A stretch of 38,763 nucleotides of DNA from Elusimicrobiota bacterium (lineage in GTDB: Bacteria; Elusimicrobiota; Elusimicrobia; UBA1565; UBA9628). The position numbers and the translations under genes are program-made. Below, piece after piece: positions 30,732 to 38,763 of the stretch (position 1 is the first letter of the stretch; every line of letters begins with the position of its first letter). Location of the stretch: NCBI GenBank assembly GCA_016191335.1, contig JACPOW010000074.1:1-38763 (forward strand), in the 5' to 3' direction. The notes under the pieces were generated by a model. That model ran no database searches. It was given only the letters and a program-made list of their open reading frames with translations, and was not told the origin of the DNA.

Positions 30732-32251
30732 GCCGGGAGCCGATCCTCCGCGCCGAAGGCATCACCAAGCGCGTCCCCGGCGTCGTCGCGCTCTCGGGCG
30801 TCACCTTCGACCTCGCCCCCGGCGAGATCCACGCCCTGTGCGGGGAGAACGGCGCGGGCAAGTCCACCCTCATCAAGCTGCTCAGCGGCCTCCACGCCCA
30901 CGGCTCCTATGAAGGAGAGCTGACGGTCGCGGGCCGGCCCGCGCGGTTCAGGTCGGTCGCCGACGCGGAGAAGGCCGGGATCGCGGTGATCTGCCAGGAG
31001 CTCGCGCTCGTGCCGGAGATGACCGCCGCCGAGAACCTGTTCCTGGGCGCGGAGCCGACGCGCGCCGGCCTCATCGACTGGGCCTCGGTCTATGGAGAAT
31101 CGAAGGCGTTGTTCGAACGCTTCGGCGTGCGCATCGACCCGCGCGCCCGCACCTCGGACCTGGGCACGGGCCAGCAGCAGCTCGTCGAGATCCTGAAGGC
31201 CCTGAGGAAGGATTCAAGGGTCCTGATCCTCGACGAGCCGACCGCCGCGCTCACCGAGACCGAGACGGCGGTCCTCATCGGCATCCTGAAGGACCTGCGG
31301 CGGCGCGGCATCTCCTGCATCTACATCTCGCACCGCCTCGAGGAGGTCTTCGAGCTGGCGGACCGCATCACCGTCCTGCGCGACGGCTCCACGGTGGCGA
31401 CGCTCGACCGGGCGAAGACCGACGTCTCCGCGGTGATCCGCCACATGGTCGGCCGCGAGATCAAGGACCTGTTCCCCCGCCGCGCGTCCGCTCCGGGCAA
31501 GACGCTCCTGCGCGTGAGCGGCTTGAACGCGGCCGCGGGCGGGAGCCCGCGAGCCTTCTTGAAGGACGTCTCCTTCGAGGCGCGCGCGGGCGAGGTGGTG
31601 GGCTTCGGCGGGCTGATGGGCGCCGGACGCAGCGAGCTCCTGATGCACCTGTTCGGCGCCTGGGGCCGCAGGCTCTCCGGGACCGTCGAGCTCATGGGCG
31701 TTCCGCTGGGCGCGGTCACGCCGGAGACGGCGCTCGAGCGCGGGCTGGCGCTCGTCACCGAGGACCGCCGCCGCTACGGCCTCGTGCTGGAGCATCCGAT
31801 CTCCTTCAATCTCTCCCTGTCTTCCCTCAAGAAGCTCACCGCCGGCCTCCTCCTCGACCTTCGGCTGGAATCGTCCCGGAACCGGGAGCAGGCGAGCGCC
31901 CTGCGGGTGAAGGCCCCGGACCTCGGCGTCCGGGTCGGAGGGCTCTCGGGCGGGAACCAGCAGAAGGTCGTGCTGGGCCGCGTGCTGATGGCGGAGCCGT
32001 CGGTCATCTTCCTCGACGAGCCGACGAGAGGCATCGACGTCGGAGCCAAGATCGAGGTCTATGAGATCATCAACGCCCTGACGGCGTCCGGCAAGGCCGT
32101 GGTGCTCGTCTCGAGCGAGCTGCCCGAGCTGATGGGCATGAGCGACCGGATCCTGATGCTGCACGACGGGCGCGTCTCCGCCGAGTTCGCCAAGGCCGAG
32201 GCCACCCAGGAGAATCTGCTGGCCGCCGCCATGGGCCGCGCGAGGAACTGA
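30728..32251 (+). CDS. xylG: Sugar ABC transporter ATPase, two domains (XylG-like)
   Basis: 507 residues, GTG start overlapping the binding-protein stop (GTGA). First half: Walker A GENGAGKST, signature DLGTGQQQLVEI, Walker B VLILDEPTAAL. Second half: degenerate Walker A GGLMGAGRSE, signature GGLSGGNQQKVVLG, Walker B VIFLDEPTRGID. This tandem arrangement with one degenerate site is normal for the monosaccharide (CUT2) family. Confidence 0.95.
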   Translation: MSREPILRAEGITKRVPGVVALSGVTFDLAPGEIHALCGENGAGKSTLIKLLSGLHAHGSYEGELTVAGRPARFRSVADAEKAGIAVICQELALVPEMTAAENLFLGAEPTRAGLIDWASVYGESKALFERFGVRIDPRARTSDLGTGQQQLVEILKALRKDSRVLILDEPTAALTETETAVLIGILKDLRRRGISCIYISHRLEEVFELADRITVLRDGSTVATLDRAKTDVSAVIRHMVGREIKDLFPRRASAPGKTLLRVSGLNAAAGGSPRAFLKDVSFEARAGEVVGFGGLMGAGRSELLMHLFGAWGRRLSGTVELMGVPLGAVTPETALERGLALVTEDRRRYGLVLEHPISFNLSLSSLKKLTAGLLLDLRLESSRNREQASALRVKAPDLGVRVGGLSGGNQQKVVLGRVLMAEPSVIFLDEPTRGIDVGAKIEVYEIINALTASGKAVVLVSSELPELMGMSDRILMLHDGRVSAEFAKAEATQENLLAAAMGRARN

Positions 32252-33342
32252 TGGAAAACAAGAAGCTGCTGCGCGACCTTTCGCCCGTGATCGCCCTGGC
32301 CCTCATCTGGGGCGTCTTCGCGGCGCTGACCCCGCACTTCCTCACGCCGCGCAACCTCTCGATGCTGATGATCGAGCTGTCGACGACGGCCCTGCTCGCG
32401 CTCGGCATGTTCCTCATCATCCTGCCGGGCCACATCGACCTCTCGGCCGGCAGCGGCGTGGGGCTGATCGGCGGCGTCGCGAGCGTGCTCATCATCCAGC
32501 ACGCGTGGCCGGCGCCGGCCGCGCTGCTGGTCGCGTTCCTGATCGCGATGGCGGTCTGGATGGGGATGGGCTCGGTGATCGTCAAGCAGAAGATGCCGGC
32601 CTTCATCATCACGCTCGGCGGCCTGCTCGTCTTCAAGGGGCTGTTCTGGCTCGTGATCCGCAACTCGACGGTTCCGGTGGCGCCGGGCGGCTCGTGGAAC
32701 CTGTACTCGCTGCTGACGACCTACTACCTGCCCCACGCCGCGGGCTACGCGCTGGCCGCGGCGTGCGCCGCGGGCTTCGCCTGGACGCGCGAGCAGCCCG
32801 ACCCCGAGCGCCGCTTCCTCGAGCGCTTCACGGTCGCGCAGGCCCTGTTCCTGTTCGCGTTCCTGATGAACCAGTTCCGCGGCGTCCCCCTGCCCGTCGT
32901 CATCCTGGGCGCGGCCGCGGTCGCGGTGACGGTGCTGACGCGGCTCACGCGCTTCGGACGCTACCTGTACGCCATCGGCGGCAACGAGGAGGCGGCGGTC
33001 ATGTCCGGCGTGCCGGTCGACCGCGTCGTGATCGGCGCCTACGCGATCATGGGCGCCGTCGTCGCGCTCACCGGCTTCATGCAGACCGCCTACTCGGGCG
33101 CGTCCACGACGACGGTCGGCGAGCTCATGGAGCTCGACGCGGTCGCGGCCTGCGTCATCGGCGGGACCAGCCTCAAGGGCGGGCGGGGCACGGCCCTCGG
33201 CGTGCTGTTCGGCGCCCTGATCATGGCGAGCCTCTTGAACGGCATGACCTTGCTCGCCGTCGCCCCCGAGTTCAAGTTCATCGCGCGCGGCCTCGTCCTC
33301 TCCCTGGCGGTCTGGCTCGACACGCGCCTCTCCCGCGCCTGA
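32251..33342 (+). CDS. xylH: Sugar ABC transporter permease (XylH-like)
   Basis: 363 residues, about ten membrane segments. Family landmarks: HIDLSAGSGVGLIGG, MPAFIITLGG, YAIGGNEEAAVMSGVPVDR and AACVIGGTSLKGGRGT. Overlaps the ATPase stop by one base, and the glycosidase gene that follows overlaps its own stop. Confidence 0.94.
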   Translation: MENKKLLRDLSPVIALALIWGVFAALTPHFLTPRNLSMLMIELSTTALLALGMFLIILPGHIDLSAGSGVGLIGGVASVLIIQHAWPAPAALLVAFLIAMAVWMGMGSVIVKQKMPAFIITLGGLLVFKGLFWLVIRNSTVPVAPGGSWNLYSLLTTYYLPHAAGYALAAACAAGFAWTREQPDPERRFLERFTVAQALFLFAFLMNQFRGVPLPVVILGAAAVAVTVLTRLTRFGRYLYAIGGNEEAAVMSGVPVDRVVIGAYAIMGAVVALTGFMQTAYSGASTTTVGELMELDAVAACVIGGTSLKGGRGTALGVLFGALIMASLLNGMTLLAVAPEFKFIARGLVLSLAVWLDTRLSRA

Positions 33343-34592
33343 TGAGAGCCCTCCTCCCCCTCCTGCTGGCTTGCGCGGCCTCCGCGGCGCCGCTGTCGAA
33401 GGCGGACGACGCGTTCGTCGACGACCTGTCCAAAAGGGCCTTCCGGTTCTTCGTCGAGCAGACCGACCCGAAGACGGGGCTCACGGCCGACCGCGCCGGG
33501 ACCGACGGCAAGCAGGCCGCCGGCGTCGCGAGCGTCGCCTCCACGGGCTTCGGCCTGAGCGCGCTGTGCGCCGGCGCGGAGCGAGGCTGGATCGCTCCGG
33601 CGAAGGCGCGGGAGCGCGCGCGGGTCACGCTCGGCTTCCTCCTCCGCTCCGCGCCGCACGAGCGCGGCTTCTTCTTCCACTTCCTCGACATGAAGACCGG
33701 CGCGCGCGCCTGGGGCAGCGAGGCCTCGACGATCGACACCGCCCTCCTCCTCGGCGGCGTCCTGACGGCGCGGCAGTGCTTCCGCGACGACCCCGAGGTC
33801 GTGTCGCTGGCGACGAAGCTCTACGAGCGCGTCGACTTCCCCTGGATGATGAAGGGCGAGCCGCCTCTCCTGTCGATGGGCTGGAAGCCGGAGACGGGCT
33901 TCATCCCGGCCCGCTGGGACACCTACAGCGAGCACATGCTCCTCGACCTGCTCGCGATCGGCTCGCCGACGCATCCGATCCCGGCGAAGACCTGGGACGC
34001 CTGGCGCCGCGACCTGGTGTCCTACTCGAGCTTCTCCTACGTCGCCGGCGACAAGCCCCTGTTCATCCACCAGTACTCCCACGCCTTCGTGGACTTCCGC
34101 GGCAAGCACGACGGCCACGGCCTCGACTACTTCCGGAACTCCGTCGTCGCAACCTTGGCCCAGCGCCGGTTCTTCATCGACCTCGCCTCCGAGTTCCCGA
34201 CCTACTCGAAGGACGTCTGGGGCCTCACCGCGTCGGACGGCCCCCGGGGCTACACCGCGTGGGGAGCGCCCCCGCGAGACCCCGCGATCGACGGCACGGT
34301 CGTGCCCTGCGCGGCGGGCGGGTCGCTCATGTTCACGCCCAGGGAGTCCCTGTCCGCCCTGCGCGAGATGAAGTCCCGCTGGGGCGCGAAGGTGTACGGC
34401 CGCTACGGCTTCGCCGACGCCTTCAACCCGGCCACCGGCTGGACCGGGCCGGACGCGATCGGCATCGACCAGGGCATCATCCTGCTCAGCGCCGAGAACC
34501 TGCGCGGCGGCCGCGTCTGGGGCTGGTTCATGAAGAACCCGGAGATCGTCCGCGCGATGAAAGCCGTCGGATTCCAGGAGACCAAGCCATGA
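33342..34592 (+). CDS. GH144-type glucoamylase-family protein, probable beta-1,2-glucanase
   Basis: 416 residues. Signal or lipobox region LLLACAASA (C11). The (alpha/alpha)6 barrel of the glucoamylase/GH144 family shows the repeated landmarks AFRFFVEQTDPKTGL, ASVASTGFGLSAL, ASTIDTALLLGGVL, YSEHMLLDLLAIGSPTH, HQYSHAFVDFRG, WGLTASDGP and IGIDQGIILL. Characterised GH144 enzymes cut linear beta-1,2-glucan to sophorose and larger products. The overlap with the sugar permease and the GH3 gene fits a beta-1,2-glucan utilisation operon. Exact specificity is inferred from family and context. Confidence 0.85.
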   Translation: MRALLPLLLACAASAAPLSKADDAFVDDLSKRAFRFFVEQTDPKTGLTADRAGTDGKQAAGVASVASTGFGLSALCAGAERGWIAPAKARERARVTLGFLLRSAPHERGFFFHFLDMKTGARAWGSEASTIDTALLLGGVLTARQCFRDDPEVVSLATKLYERVDFPWMMKGEPPLLSMGWKPETGFIPARWDTYSEHMLLDLLAIGSPTHPIPAKTWDAWRRDLVSYSSFSYVAGDKPLFIHQYSHAFVDFRGKHDGHGLDYFRNSVVATLAQRRFFIDLASEFPTYSKDVWGLTASDGPRGYTAWGAPPRDPAIDGTVVPCAAGGSLMFTPRESLSALREMKSRWGAKVYGRYGFADAFNPATGWTGPDAIGIDQGIILLSAENLRGGRVWGWFMKNPEIVRAMKAVGFQETKP

Positions 34593-36742
34593 CCGTCATC
34601 CTCGCGTTGCTGCTCGCCGCCGCCCCCGCGTTCGCCGCGCCCCGCCCCGACCTCGAGGCCCTCCTCAAGAAGATGACCTTGGAGGAGAAGGTGGGCCAGC
34701 TGCAGCAGGCCGGAGGCCCCATCGAGGGCTCGCCCGCGCTGCTCGAGCTCGCGGGGAAGGGAAAAATCGGCTCCACGTTGAACGTGCGCGGCGCGAAGAC
34801 CGTCAACGCCCTGCAGCGCGCCGCCCTCGGCACGCGCCTGGGCATCCCCCTGCTGTTCGGCTTCGACGTGATCCACGGCTACCGCACGATCTTCCCGATC
34901 CCCCTGGCGCTGGCCGCGACCTGGGACCCGGCCGTGGCCGAGGCCGCGGCGCGCCTGTCCGCGCGCGAGGCCGTCCTCGACGGCCTGCGCTGGACCTTCG
35001 CGCCGATGGTGGACATCGCGCGCGACCCGCGCTGGGGCCGCGTGGCCGAGGGCGCCGGCGAGGACCCGTTCCTGGGCTCGGCGATGGCGCGCGCCTACGT
35101 CCGCGGCTTCCAAGGAAAGGACCCCGCGTCGTCAGACAGCCTCGCCGCCTGCGCGAAGCACTGGGTCGGCTACGGCGCCGCCGAGGCCGGCCGGGACTAC
35201 AGCACCACGGAAATATCCGAGCGCACCTTGCGCGAGATCTACTTCCCCCCGTTCAAGGCCGCGCTCGACGAGGGCGTGCTGACCTTCATGAGCGCCTTCA
35301 ACGACCTCAACGGCGTGCCCGCCTCCGCGAACGCGTTCACCCTGACGAAGGTCCTGCGCGGCGAGTGGGGCTTCAAGGGCTTCGTCGTCAGCGACTGGGA
35401 CTCCGTGGCGCAGCTGATACCGCACGGCTTAGCCGACGGCGCTGACGAAGCCGCCCGCCTCGCCCTCGGCGCGGGCGTGGACATGGAGATGAACAGCGTC
35501 CTCTACAGCTCGGAGGTGCCGAAGCTCGTCAAGGACGGCCGCCTCAAGACGGCGGCCGTGGACGAGGCCGTGCGCCGCGTCCTGCGCGTGAAGGCCGCGC
35601 TGGGCCTGTTCGAGCGCCCTTACGCCGACGAGGCGCTCGCCTCCGCCGCCCCGGACGCCGCCGCGCGCAAGGCCGCGCGCGACGCCGCCGTGCGCTCCCT
35701 CGTCCTCCTCAAGAACGACGGCGGCTTGCTGCCGCTGTCGAAGAGCCTCAAGACGCTCGCCGTGATCGGGCCGCTCGCCGACGACGGGGCCGCCGTGCTC
35801 GGCTCCTGGACCGGCGACGGCAAGGCCGCCGAGGCGGTCACGGTCCTGGCCGGCCTGCGCGCGGCCCTGCCCGGCGCCACGGTCGTCTTCTCGACGGGCT
35901 GCGCCGTGACCGGCGACTCCGACGCGGGCTTCGCCGAGGCGGTCGCCGCGGCGCGCTCCGCCGACGCCGTCGTGCTCGTGCTGGGCGAGGCCGGGGACAT
36001 GAGCGGAGAGGCCTCCTCGCGCGCCTTCCTCGACCTGCCGGGGCGCCAGCTCGACCTGGCGAAGGCCGTCCTCGCGGCGGGCCGTCCGACCGCCGTCGTC
36101 CTGCTCAACGGCCGTCCCCTCACGCTCTCCGGTCTCGCGGAGAAGGCTCCGGCCATACTCGAGGCCTGGCAGCCCGGCACCGAGGGCGGCGCCGCGGTCG
36201 CGGCCGTCCTGTTCGGCGACGCGGGCCCCGGCGGCAAGCTGCCGATCACCTTCCCGCGCACGCTCGGGCAGGTGCCCCTGTACTACAACCACAAGAACAC
36301 CGGCCGCCCGCCGTCGGAGTCGGACCACTACACCTCGAAGTACCTCGACGCCCCGGTCACGCCCCTGTTCCGCTTCGGCCACGGCCTGAGCTACGCGTCC
36401 GTGCGTCTCTCGGGGCTGACGGTCTCGGCCGGGAAGGCGGGCTCGTACGCCGTGGCCGTCGACGCGGAGAACGCCGGCGCGCGCGAGGGCGACGAGGTCG
36501 TCCAGCTATACATCCGCCGCGCCGCGGCGAGCGTCACCCGGCACGTGGCCGAGCTCAAGGGCTTCCGGCGCCTGACGCTCAAACCCGGCGAGAAGCGCCG
36601 GGTGGAGTTCACGCTCGGACCGCGCGAGCTCGGGTTCCACGGCCTCGACATGAGGTTCGCCGTGGAGCCCGGCGTTTACGAGGTCATGGCCGGCACCGAC
36701 TCCGCGCCCGGTCTCTCGGCGCGCCTGACCGTCGCGCTCTGA
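34589..36742 (+). CDS. GH3 family beta-glucosidase, secreted
   Basis: 717 residues. Signal peptide ending FAAP. Domain 1: LEEKVGQLQQ, IPLLFGFDVIHGYRTIFPIP, FAPMVDIARDPRWGRVAEGAGEDP, AKHWVGYG and the nucleophile Asp in FVVSDWDSV. Domain 2: SLVLLKNDGGLLPL and a candidate acid/base Glu in EASSRAFLDLPG. The C-terminal fibronectin-III-like domain starts near FRFGHGLSYA. It resembles BglX. In this setting it would hydrolyse sophorose or other gluco-oligosaccharides in the periplasm to glucose. ATGA overlap with the GH144 gene. Confidence 0.93.
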   Translation: MTVILALLLAAAPAFAAPRPDLEALLKKMTLEEKVGQLQQAGGPIEGSPALLELAGKGKIGSTLNVRGAKTVNALQRAALGTRLGIPLLFGFDVIHGYRTIFPIPLALAATWDPAVAEAAARLSAREAVLDGLRWTFAPMVDIARDPRWGRVAEGAGEDPFLGSAMARAYVRGFQGKDPASSDSLAACAKHWVGYGAAEAGRDYSTTEISERTLREIYFPPFKAALDEGVLTFMSAFNDLNGVPASANAFTLTKVLRGEWGFKGFVVSDWDSVAQLIPHGLADGADEAARLALGAGVDMEMNSVLYSSEVPKLVKDGRLKTAAVDEAVRRVLRVKAALGLFERPYADEALASAAPDAAARKAARDAAVRSLVLLKNDGGLLPLSKSLKTLAVIGPLADDGAAVLGSWTGDGKAAEAVTVLAGLRAALPGATVVFSTGCAVTGDSDAGFAEAVAAARSADAVVLVLGEAGDMSGEASSRAFLDLPGRQLDLAKAVLAAGRPTAVVLLNGRPLTLSGLAEKAPAILEAWQPGTEGGAAVAAVLFGDAGPGGKLPITFPRTLGQVPLYYNHKNTGRPPSESDHYTSKYLDAPVTPLFRFGHGLSYASVRLSGLTVSAGKAGSYAVAVDAENAGAREGDEVVQLYIRRAAASVTRHVAELKGFRRLTLKPGEKRRVEFTLGPRELGFHGLDMRFAVEPGVYEVMAGTDSAPGLSARLTVAL

Positions 36743-36751
36743 GAGATTCGG

Positions 36752-36767
36752 CTATCCTTGAGGATAG
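36752..36767. repeat. Palindrome family P1, copy 3
   Basis: CTATCCTTGAGGATAG, 9 bp after the GH3 stop, between convergent genes. A half-site GACTATCC lies about 17 bp further on, at the end of the YceH gene. Confidence 0.8.
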
Positions 36768-36774
36768 TCGAAGG

Positions 36775-37404
36775 TCAGGCGGGGACTATCCGCTTCACAG
36801 CCTCTTCGAGGGCCGCCACGCGCTTCTCGAGCTCGGCCACGCGGTCGATCGCGGGCTGAGCGGCCGCGGGCGCGGCGACGGGATTCGCGGCGGGCACCGC
36901 CGACGGTCCTCCGGTGAAGAGCTGACGCCAGCGCGATTCCTTCTGGCCCGCCTGGCGCGGGAGCTTGACGACCCACGGCTCGGCGCGCAGGGACATGTCC
37001 TGGAGGAGCGACTCCACCTCGGCGCTGCTGGCGAACTCGCAGAGGCGGTCGGTGCGGGTCTTGATCTCGCCGGCGGTCTGAGGGCCGCGCAGCAGGAGCA
37101 CGCAGATCGTCGCGATCGTCTTCGCGTCGGCGCCGTCGAGGAGGATCTCGGCGTGGTGCATGAACTTGGGGACCCGGCTGCCCGGCTCGTGGATGCGCCC
37201 CGCCAGGCTGCGCTCGATGAGCGCGTGCAGGGCCTGGGCGACGACCGGCTCCTCGAGGGCCAGCACCGGGTCGCGGCTCGTCTTCTGGTTGCACGCCGCG
37301 ACCAGGCTGTTGAGCGAGAGCGGGTAGGACTCCGGCGTCGTCAGGGACTTCTCCACGAGCGAGCCCAGCACGCGCGCCTCGATGTCGTTGAGTTCGGTGA
37401 TCAT
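36775..37404 (-). CDS. YceH/DUF480 family protein
   Basis: 209 residues. The family starts with two winged-helix domains; here LNDIEARVLGSLVEKSLTTPESYPLSLN, then LTSR-type NQKTSRDPV, then HHAEILLDGADAKTIATICVLLLRGPQTAGEIKTRT are characteristic fragments. An Ala/Pro-rich linker and a C-terminal coiled coil (VAELEKRVAALEEAVKRI) follow. Function is unknown in detail, with DNA-binding-like folds. TAGAAT ends 6 nt before the ATG, directly beside the P2 palindrome. Confidence 0.9.
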   Translation of the reverse strand: MITELNDIEARVLGSLVEKSLTTPESYPLSLNSLVAACNQKTSRDPVLALEEPVVAQALHALIERSLAGRIHEPGSRVPKFMHHAEILLDGADAKTIATICVLLLRGPQTAGEIKTRTDRLCEFASSAEVESLLQDMSLRAEPWVVKLPRQAGQKESRWRQLFTGGPSAVPAANPVAAPAAAQPAIDRVAELEKRVAALEEAVKRIVPA

Positions 37405-37415
37405 GCGCTGATTCT

Positions 37416-37435
37416 AACTGTTTCCGGAAACAGTT
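37416..37435. repeat. Palindrome family P2, copy 2
   Basis: AACTGTTTCCGGAAACAGTT, perfect 20-bp palindrome. It includes two bases of the HEAT gene stop codon and fills the 17-bp stretch upstream of the YceH -10 box, so a bound protein would block that promoter. Confidence 0.85.
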
Positions 37436-38702
37436 ATCTCGCGCCGCGCGAGCCCGGCCGGTCGATAGCGCGCCGCGCCTCCTTGCCCACGTGCCGGCTG
37501 AAAGCGGCCCGCGCGTCGGGAGAGTCGATGCGGGACAGGGCCAGGGCCGCGGCGTAGCGCACGTCCTCGCTGGGGTCCTTCAGGGCCTTCGTCAGCAGGG
37601 GCACGACGCTCTCGTGCTGGGCGCCGATGTTGCCGAGCGCCAGCCCCGCGCTCGCGCGCACCGGCGCGCTGCGGTCGCCCAGCGCCTTGATCAGGGCCGG
37701 CACGGCGGGCGCGGCCCTGGCGCCCATGTGGCCGAGGTCGTCGGCGGCGCGGGCGCGCGTGCGCGCGTCGCCCTGCTTCAGCGCGCGCAGCAGCCCCGGC
37801 AAGGCGTCATGCGCCGCCTTGCCGCTGCCCGCGTCGGCCATGATCGCGCCGGGAGCGCTCACCTCGTGCTCGCGCGGGATGAGGCCGACGGCCAGGGGCA
37901 GGTTCTCCGGCGCGGCCGTGCTCCGGGAGCGCGGCGGCGTCAGCGCGACGCGCGGGCGGGCGACGGGCGCCGTCGAGGCGTCGAGGATGGCGTCGAGCTC
38001 GGTGTGGCGCTGGAACTTCGTCGGCTCGGGCAGGTCCTCGGGCCGGCGACGGGGCTTCGCGGCGGGAACGGGCGGAGGGAGCGGGTCGCTCGTGACCAAC
38101 GCGTCCGGCTCGTCCGGGGCGGGCTGCGGCCGAGGCGAAGGGACTCCGCGCGGCCTCCGGTCCGGCTCGGGCGCGGTCGGCGGCGGCGCCGTCGCCTCGG
38201 CCTTCGCGACGCCCTTCGCGACGGACTTCGCGGGCGTCTTCCCCCGCGCCCACGGGGCGCGGCCGGGGCCGGCCTGGTCGCGGCAGTTGACCGCCTTGTT
38301 GTCCGCGTCGAAGATCCAGCTCATCGCCTTCGCCTCTTCCCCCTCGGGGCCCAGGCTGCCGAGGCTGTGCAAGGTCATCAGGCGCACGACGGGGCAGGGC
38401 TCGTGCTTGAGCAATCTGTTCAGGATGGGCGCGCCCTCGACGCCGCGGCCGGAGAGGGCGTGGACGGCCGTCAGGCGCACCTGCCAGTCGCCGTCCTGCG
38501 TCGCCAGGTCCAGGCCGGGCAGGCCCTGCTCCTGCATGTAGTCGAACTCATGCACGGCGTGGATGCGCGCGTTCCAGTCGCCGGTCTCGAGCTGACGGAT
38601 GAAGGCGTCGAAGTTGCGGTTCGCGACCGCGGCCTCCTCGAAGCCCCAGGCCGGCGCGACGGCGGATAGGATCAACGCGGCGAGGGCGAGAGCGCGGGGC
38701 AC
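37434..38702 (-). CDS. Secreted HEAT-repeat protein with long Pro-rich linker
   Basis: 422 residues from GTG 38702. That start gives a signal peptide (VPRALALAALILSAVAPAWG) and lies 5 nt after TAAACT with TTGACC 16 bp upstream; the longer frame to 38753 would include the promoter. The N-terminal HEAT-like repeats (WNARIHAVHEF, WQVRLTAVHALSG, PVVRLMTLHSLG) are followed by a Pro/Ala/Lys-rich linker of about 150 residues. A C-terminal HEAT block follows (DARTRARAADDLGHMG, SAPVRASAGLALGNIG, SEDVRYAAALALSRID). It is probably a periplasmic scaffold. Same style as the HEAT protein at 18948-19856, but not a close copy. Confidence 0.8.
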   Translation of the reverse strand: MPRALALAALILSAVAPAWGFEEAAVANRNFDAFIRQLETGDWNARIHAVHEFDYMQEQGLPGLDLATQDGDWQVRLTAVHALSGRGVEGAPILNRLLKHEPCPVVRLMTLHSLGSLGPEGEEAKAMSWIFDADNKAVNCRDQAGPGRAPWARGKTPAKSVAKGVAKAEATAPPPTAPEPDRRPRGVPSPRPQPAPDEPDALVTSDPLPPPVPAAKPRRRPEDLPEPTKFQRHTELDAILDASTAPVARPRVALTPPRSRSTAAPENLPLAVGLIPREHEVSAPGAIMADAGSGKAAHDALPGLLRALKQGDARTRARAADDLGHMGARAAPAVPALIKALGDRSAPVRASAGLALGNIGAQHESVVPLLTKALKDPSEDVRYAAALALSRIDSPDARAAFSRHVGKEARRAIDRPGSRGAR

Positions 38703-38707
38703 ACCCA

Positions 38708-38735
38708 AGTTTAGCCCGTTTACACGGAAGGTCAA
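38708..38735 (-). promoter_or_regulatory. Promoter of the HEAT protein gene
   Basis: TTGACC (38735-38730), 16-bp spacer, TAAACT (38713-38708), then 5 nt to GTG 38702. P3 palindrome copy 2 lies 8 bp upstream of the -35. Confidence 0.7.
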
Positions 38736-38743
38736 GGCCCCGA

Positions 38744-38763
38744 GGACTCGCACCGGTGCGAGT
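38744..38763. repeat. Palindrome family P3, copy 2 (runs to window edge)
   Basis: GGACTCGCACCGGTGCGAGT, a perfect palindrome apart from the bases cut by the window end. Same core as 8147-8168, and also just upstream of a -35 box. Confidence 0.75.

Noticed and set aside
29450-32164. Long minus-strand frames opposite the ABC transporter
   Set aside because: Low-complexity His/Arg/Gly composition and perfect opposition to conserved proteins mark them as shadows.
33371-36742. 1123-codon frame as a GH144-GH3 fusion
   Set aside because: The two enzymes are in different frames with an ATGA overlap; the long frame is GH3 plus shadow.

Overview
The window is about 68-70% G+C by eye, gene-dense and typically Gram-negative: many signal peptides and lipoboxes, an Lgt pair, and FlgO/P/T-like outer-membrane lipoproteins. 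Enolase, FtsB and RluD show it is chromosomal. The mix of paralogous radical SAM proteins, HEAT and TPR envelope proteins and GH144/GH3 enzymes would suit a free-living member of a little-studied phylum such as Elusimicrobiota. That placement is an inference from gene style, not from a marker.

Layout. Positions 1-122 hold the 5' end of a secreted-protein gene cut by the window edge. Positions 227-5168 (minus strand) are one tightly packed operon: polyprenyl diphosphate synthase, PqqD/RRE-like protein, radical SAM protein fused to the C-terminal half of a UbiA/MenA prenyltransferase, second radical SAM protein, a 39-residue RiPP-like precursor peptide, and third radical SAM protein. This is the most novel part of the window. 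I read it as a peptide-modification system linked to isoprenoid chemistry. It is transcribed divergently from an orphan OmpR-type response regulator (5238-5936). Next comes a cyclic-di-GMP-I (GEMM) riboswitch and a FlgO-FlgP-FlgT-like operon (6113-8089), with a direct-repeat array just upstream of its promoter that the response regulator could bind.

Positions 8093-8168 hold three different short palindromes in tandem, each of which recurs elsewhere in the window. A TPR/beta-propeller envelope protein follows, then a Kbl-type enzyme, a GT-C-like membrane protein, a small HTH regulator with a palindromic operator, a secreted HExxH protein and a lipoprotein. Threonine dehydrogenase and proline dehydrogenase form an amino-acid catabolic pair (16679-18540); with Kbl they would convert threonine to glycine and acetyl-CoA. 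A DUF423 protein and a HEAT-repeat protein come next. Positions 19924-25418 are a housekeeping operon: phosphoglucomutase, enolase, FtsB, two tandem Lgt paralogues and RluD. Two secreted proteins of unknown function, an alpha/beta hydrolase, a 28-bp perfect inverted repeat, an HNH protein and a methyltransferase lead into a sugar operon (29670-36742): a XylFGH-type ABC importer with GH144 and GH3 glycosidases, probably for beta-1,2-glucan use. A YceH-family protein and a HEAT protein close the window.

A feature that runs through the whole window is promoter geometry. In at least fourteen transcription units a -10 hexamer ends only 5-7 nt before the start codon, often with a -35 box 16-17 bp further upstream. 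This predicts leaderless mRNAs, decides several start codons, and points to an ATC start for the methyltransferase.
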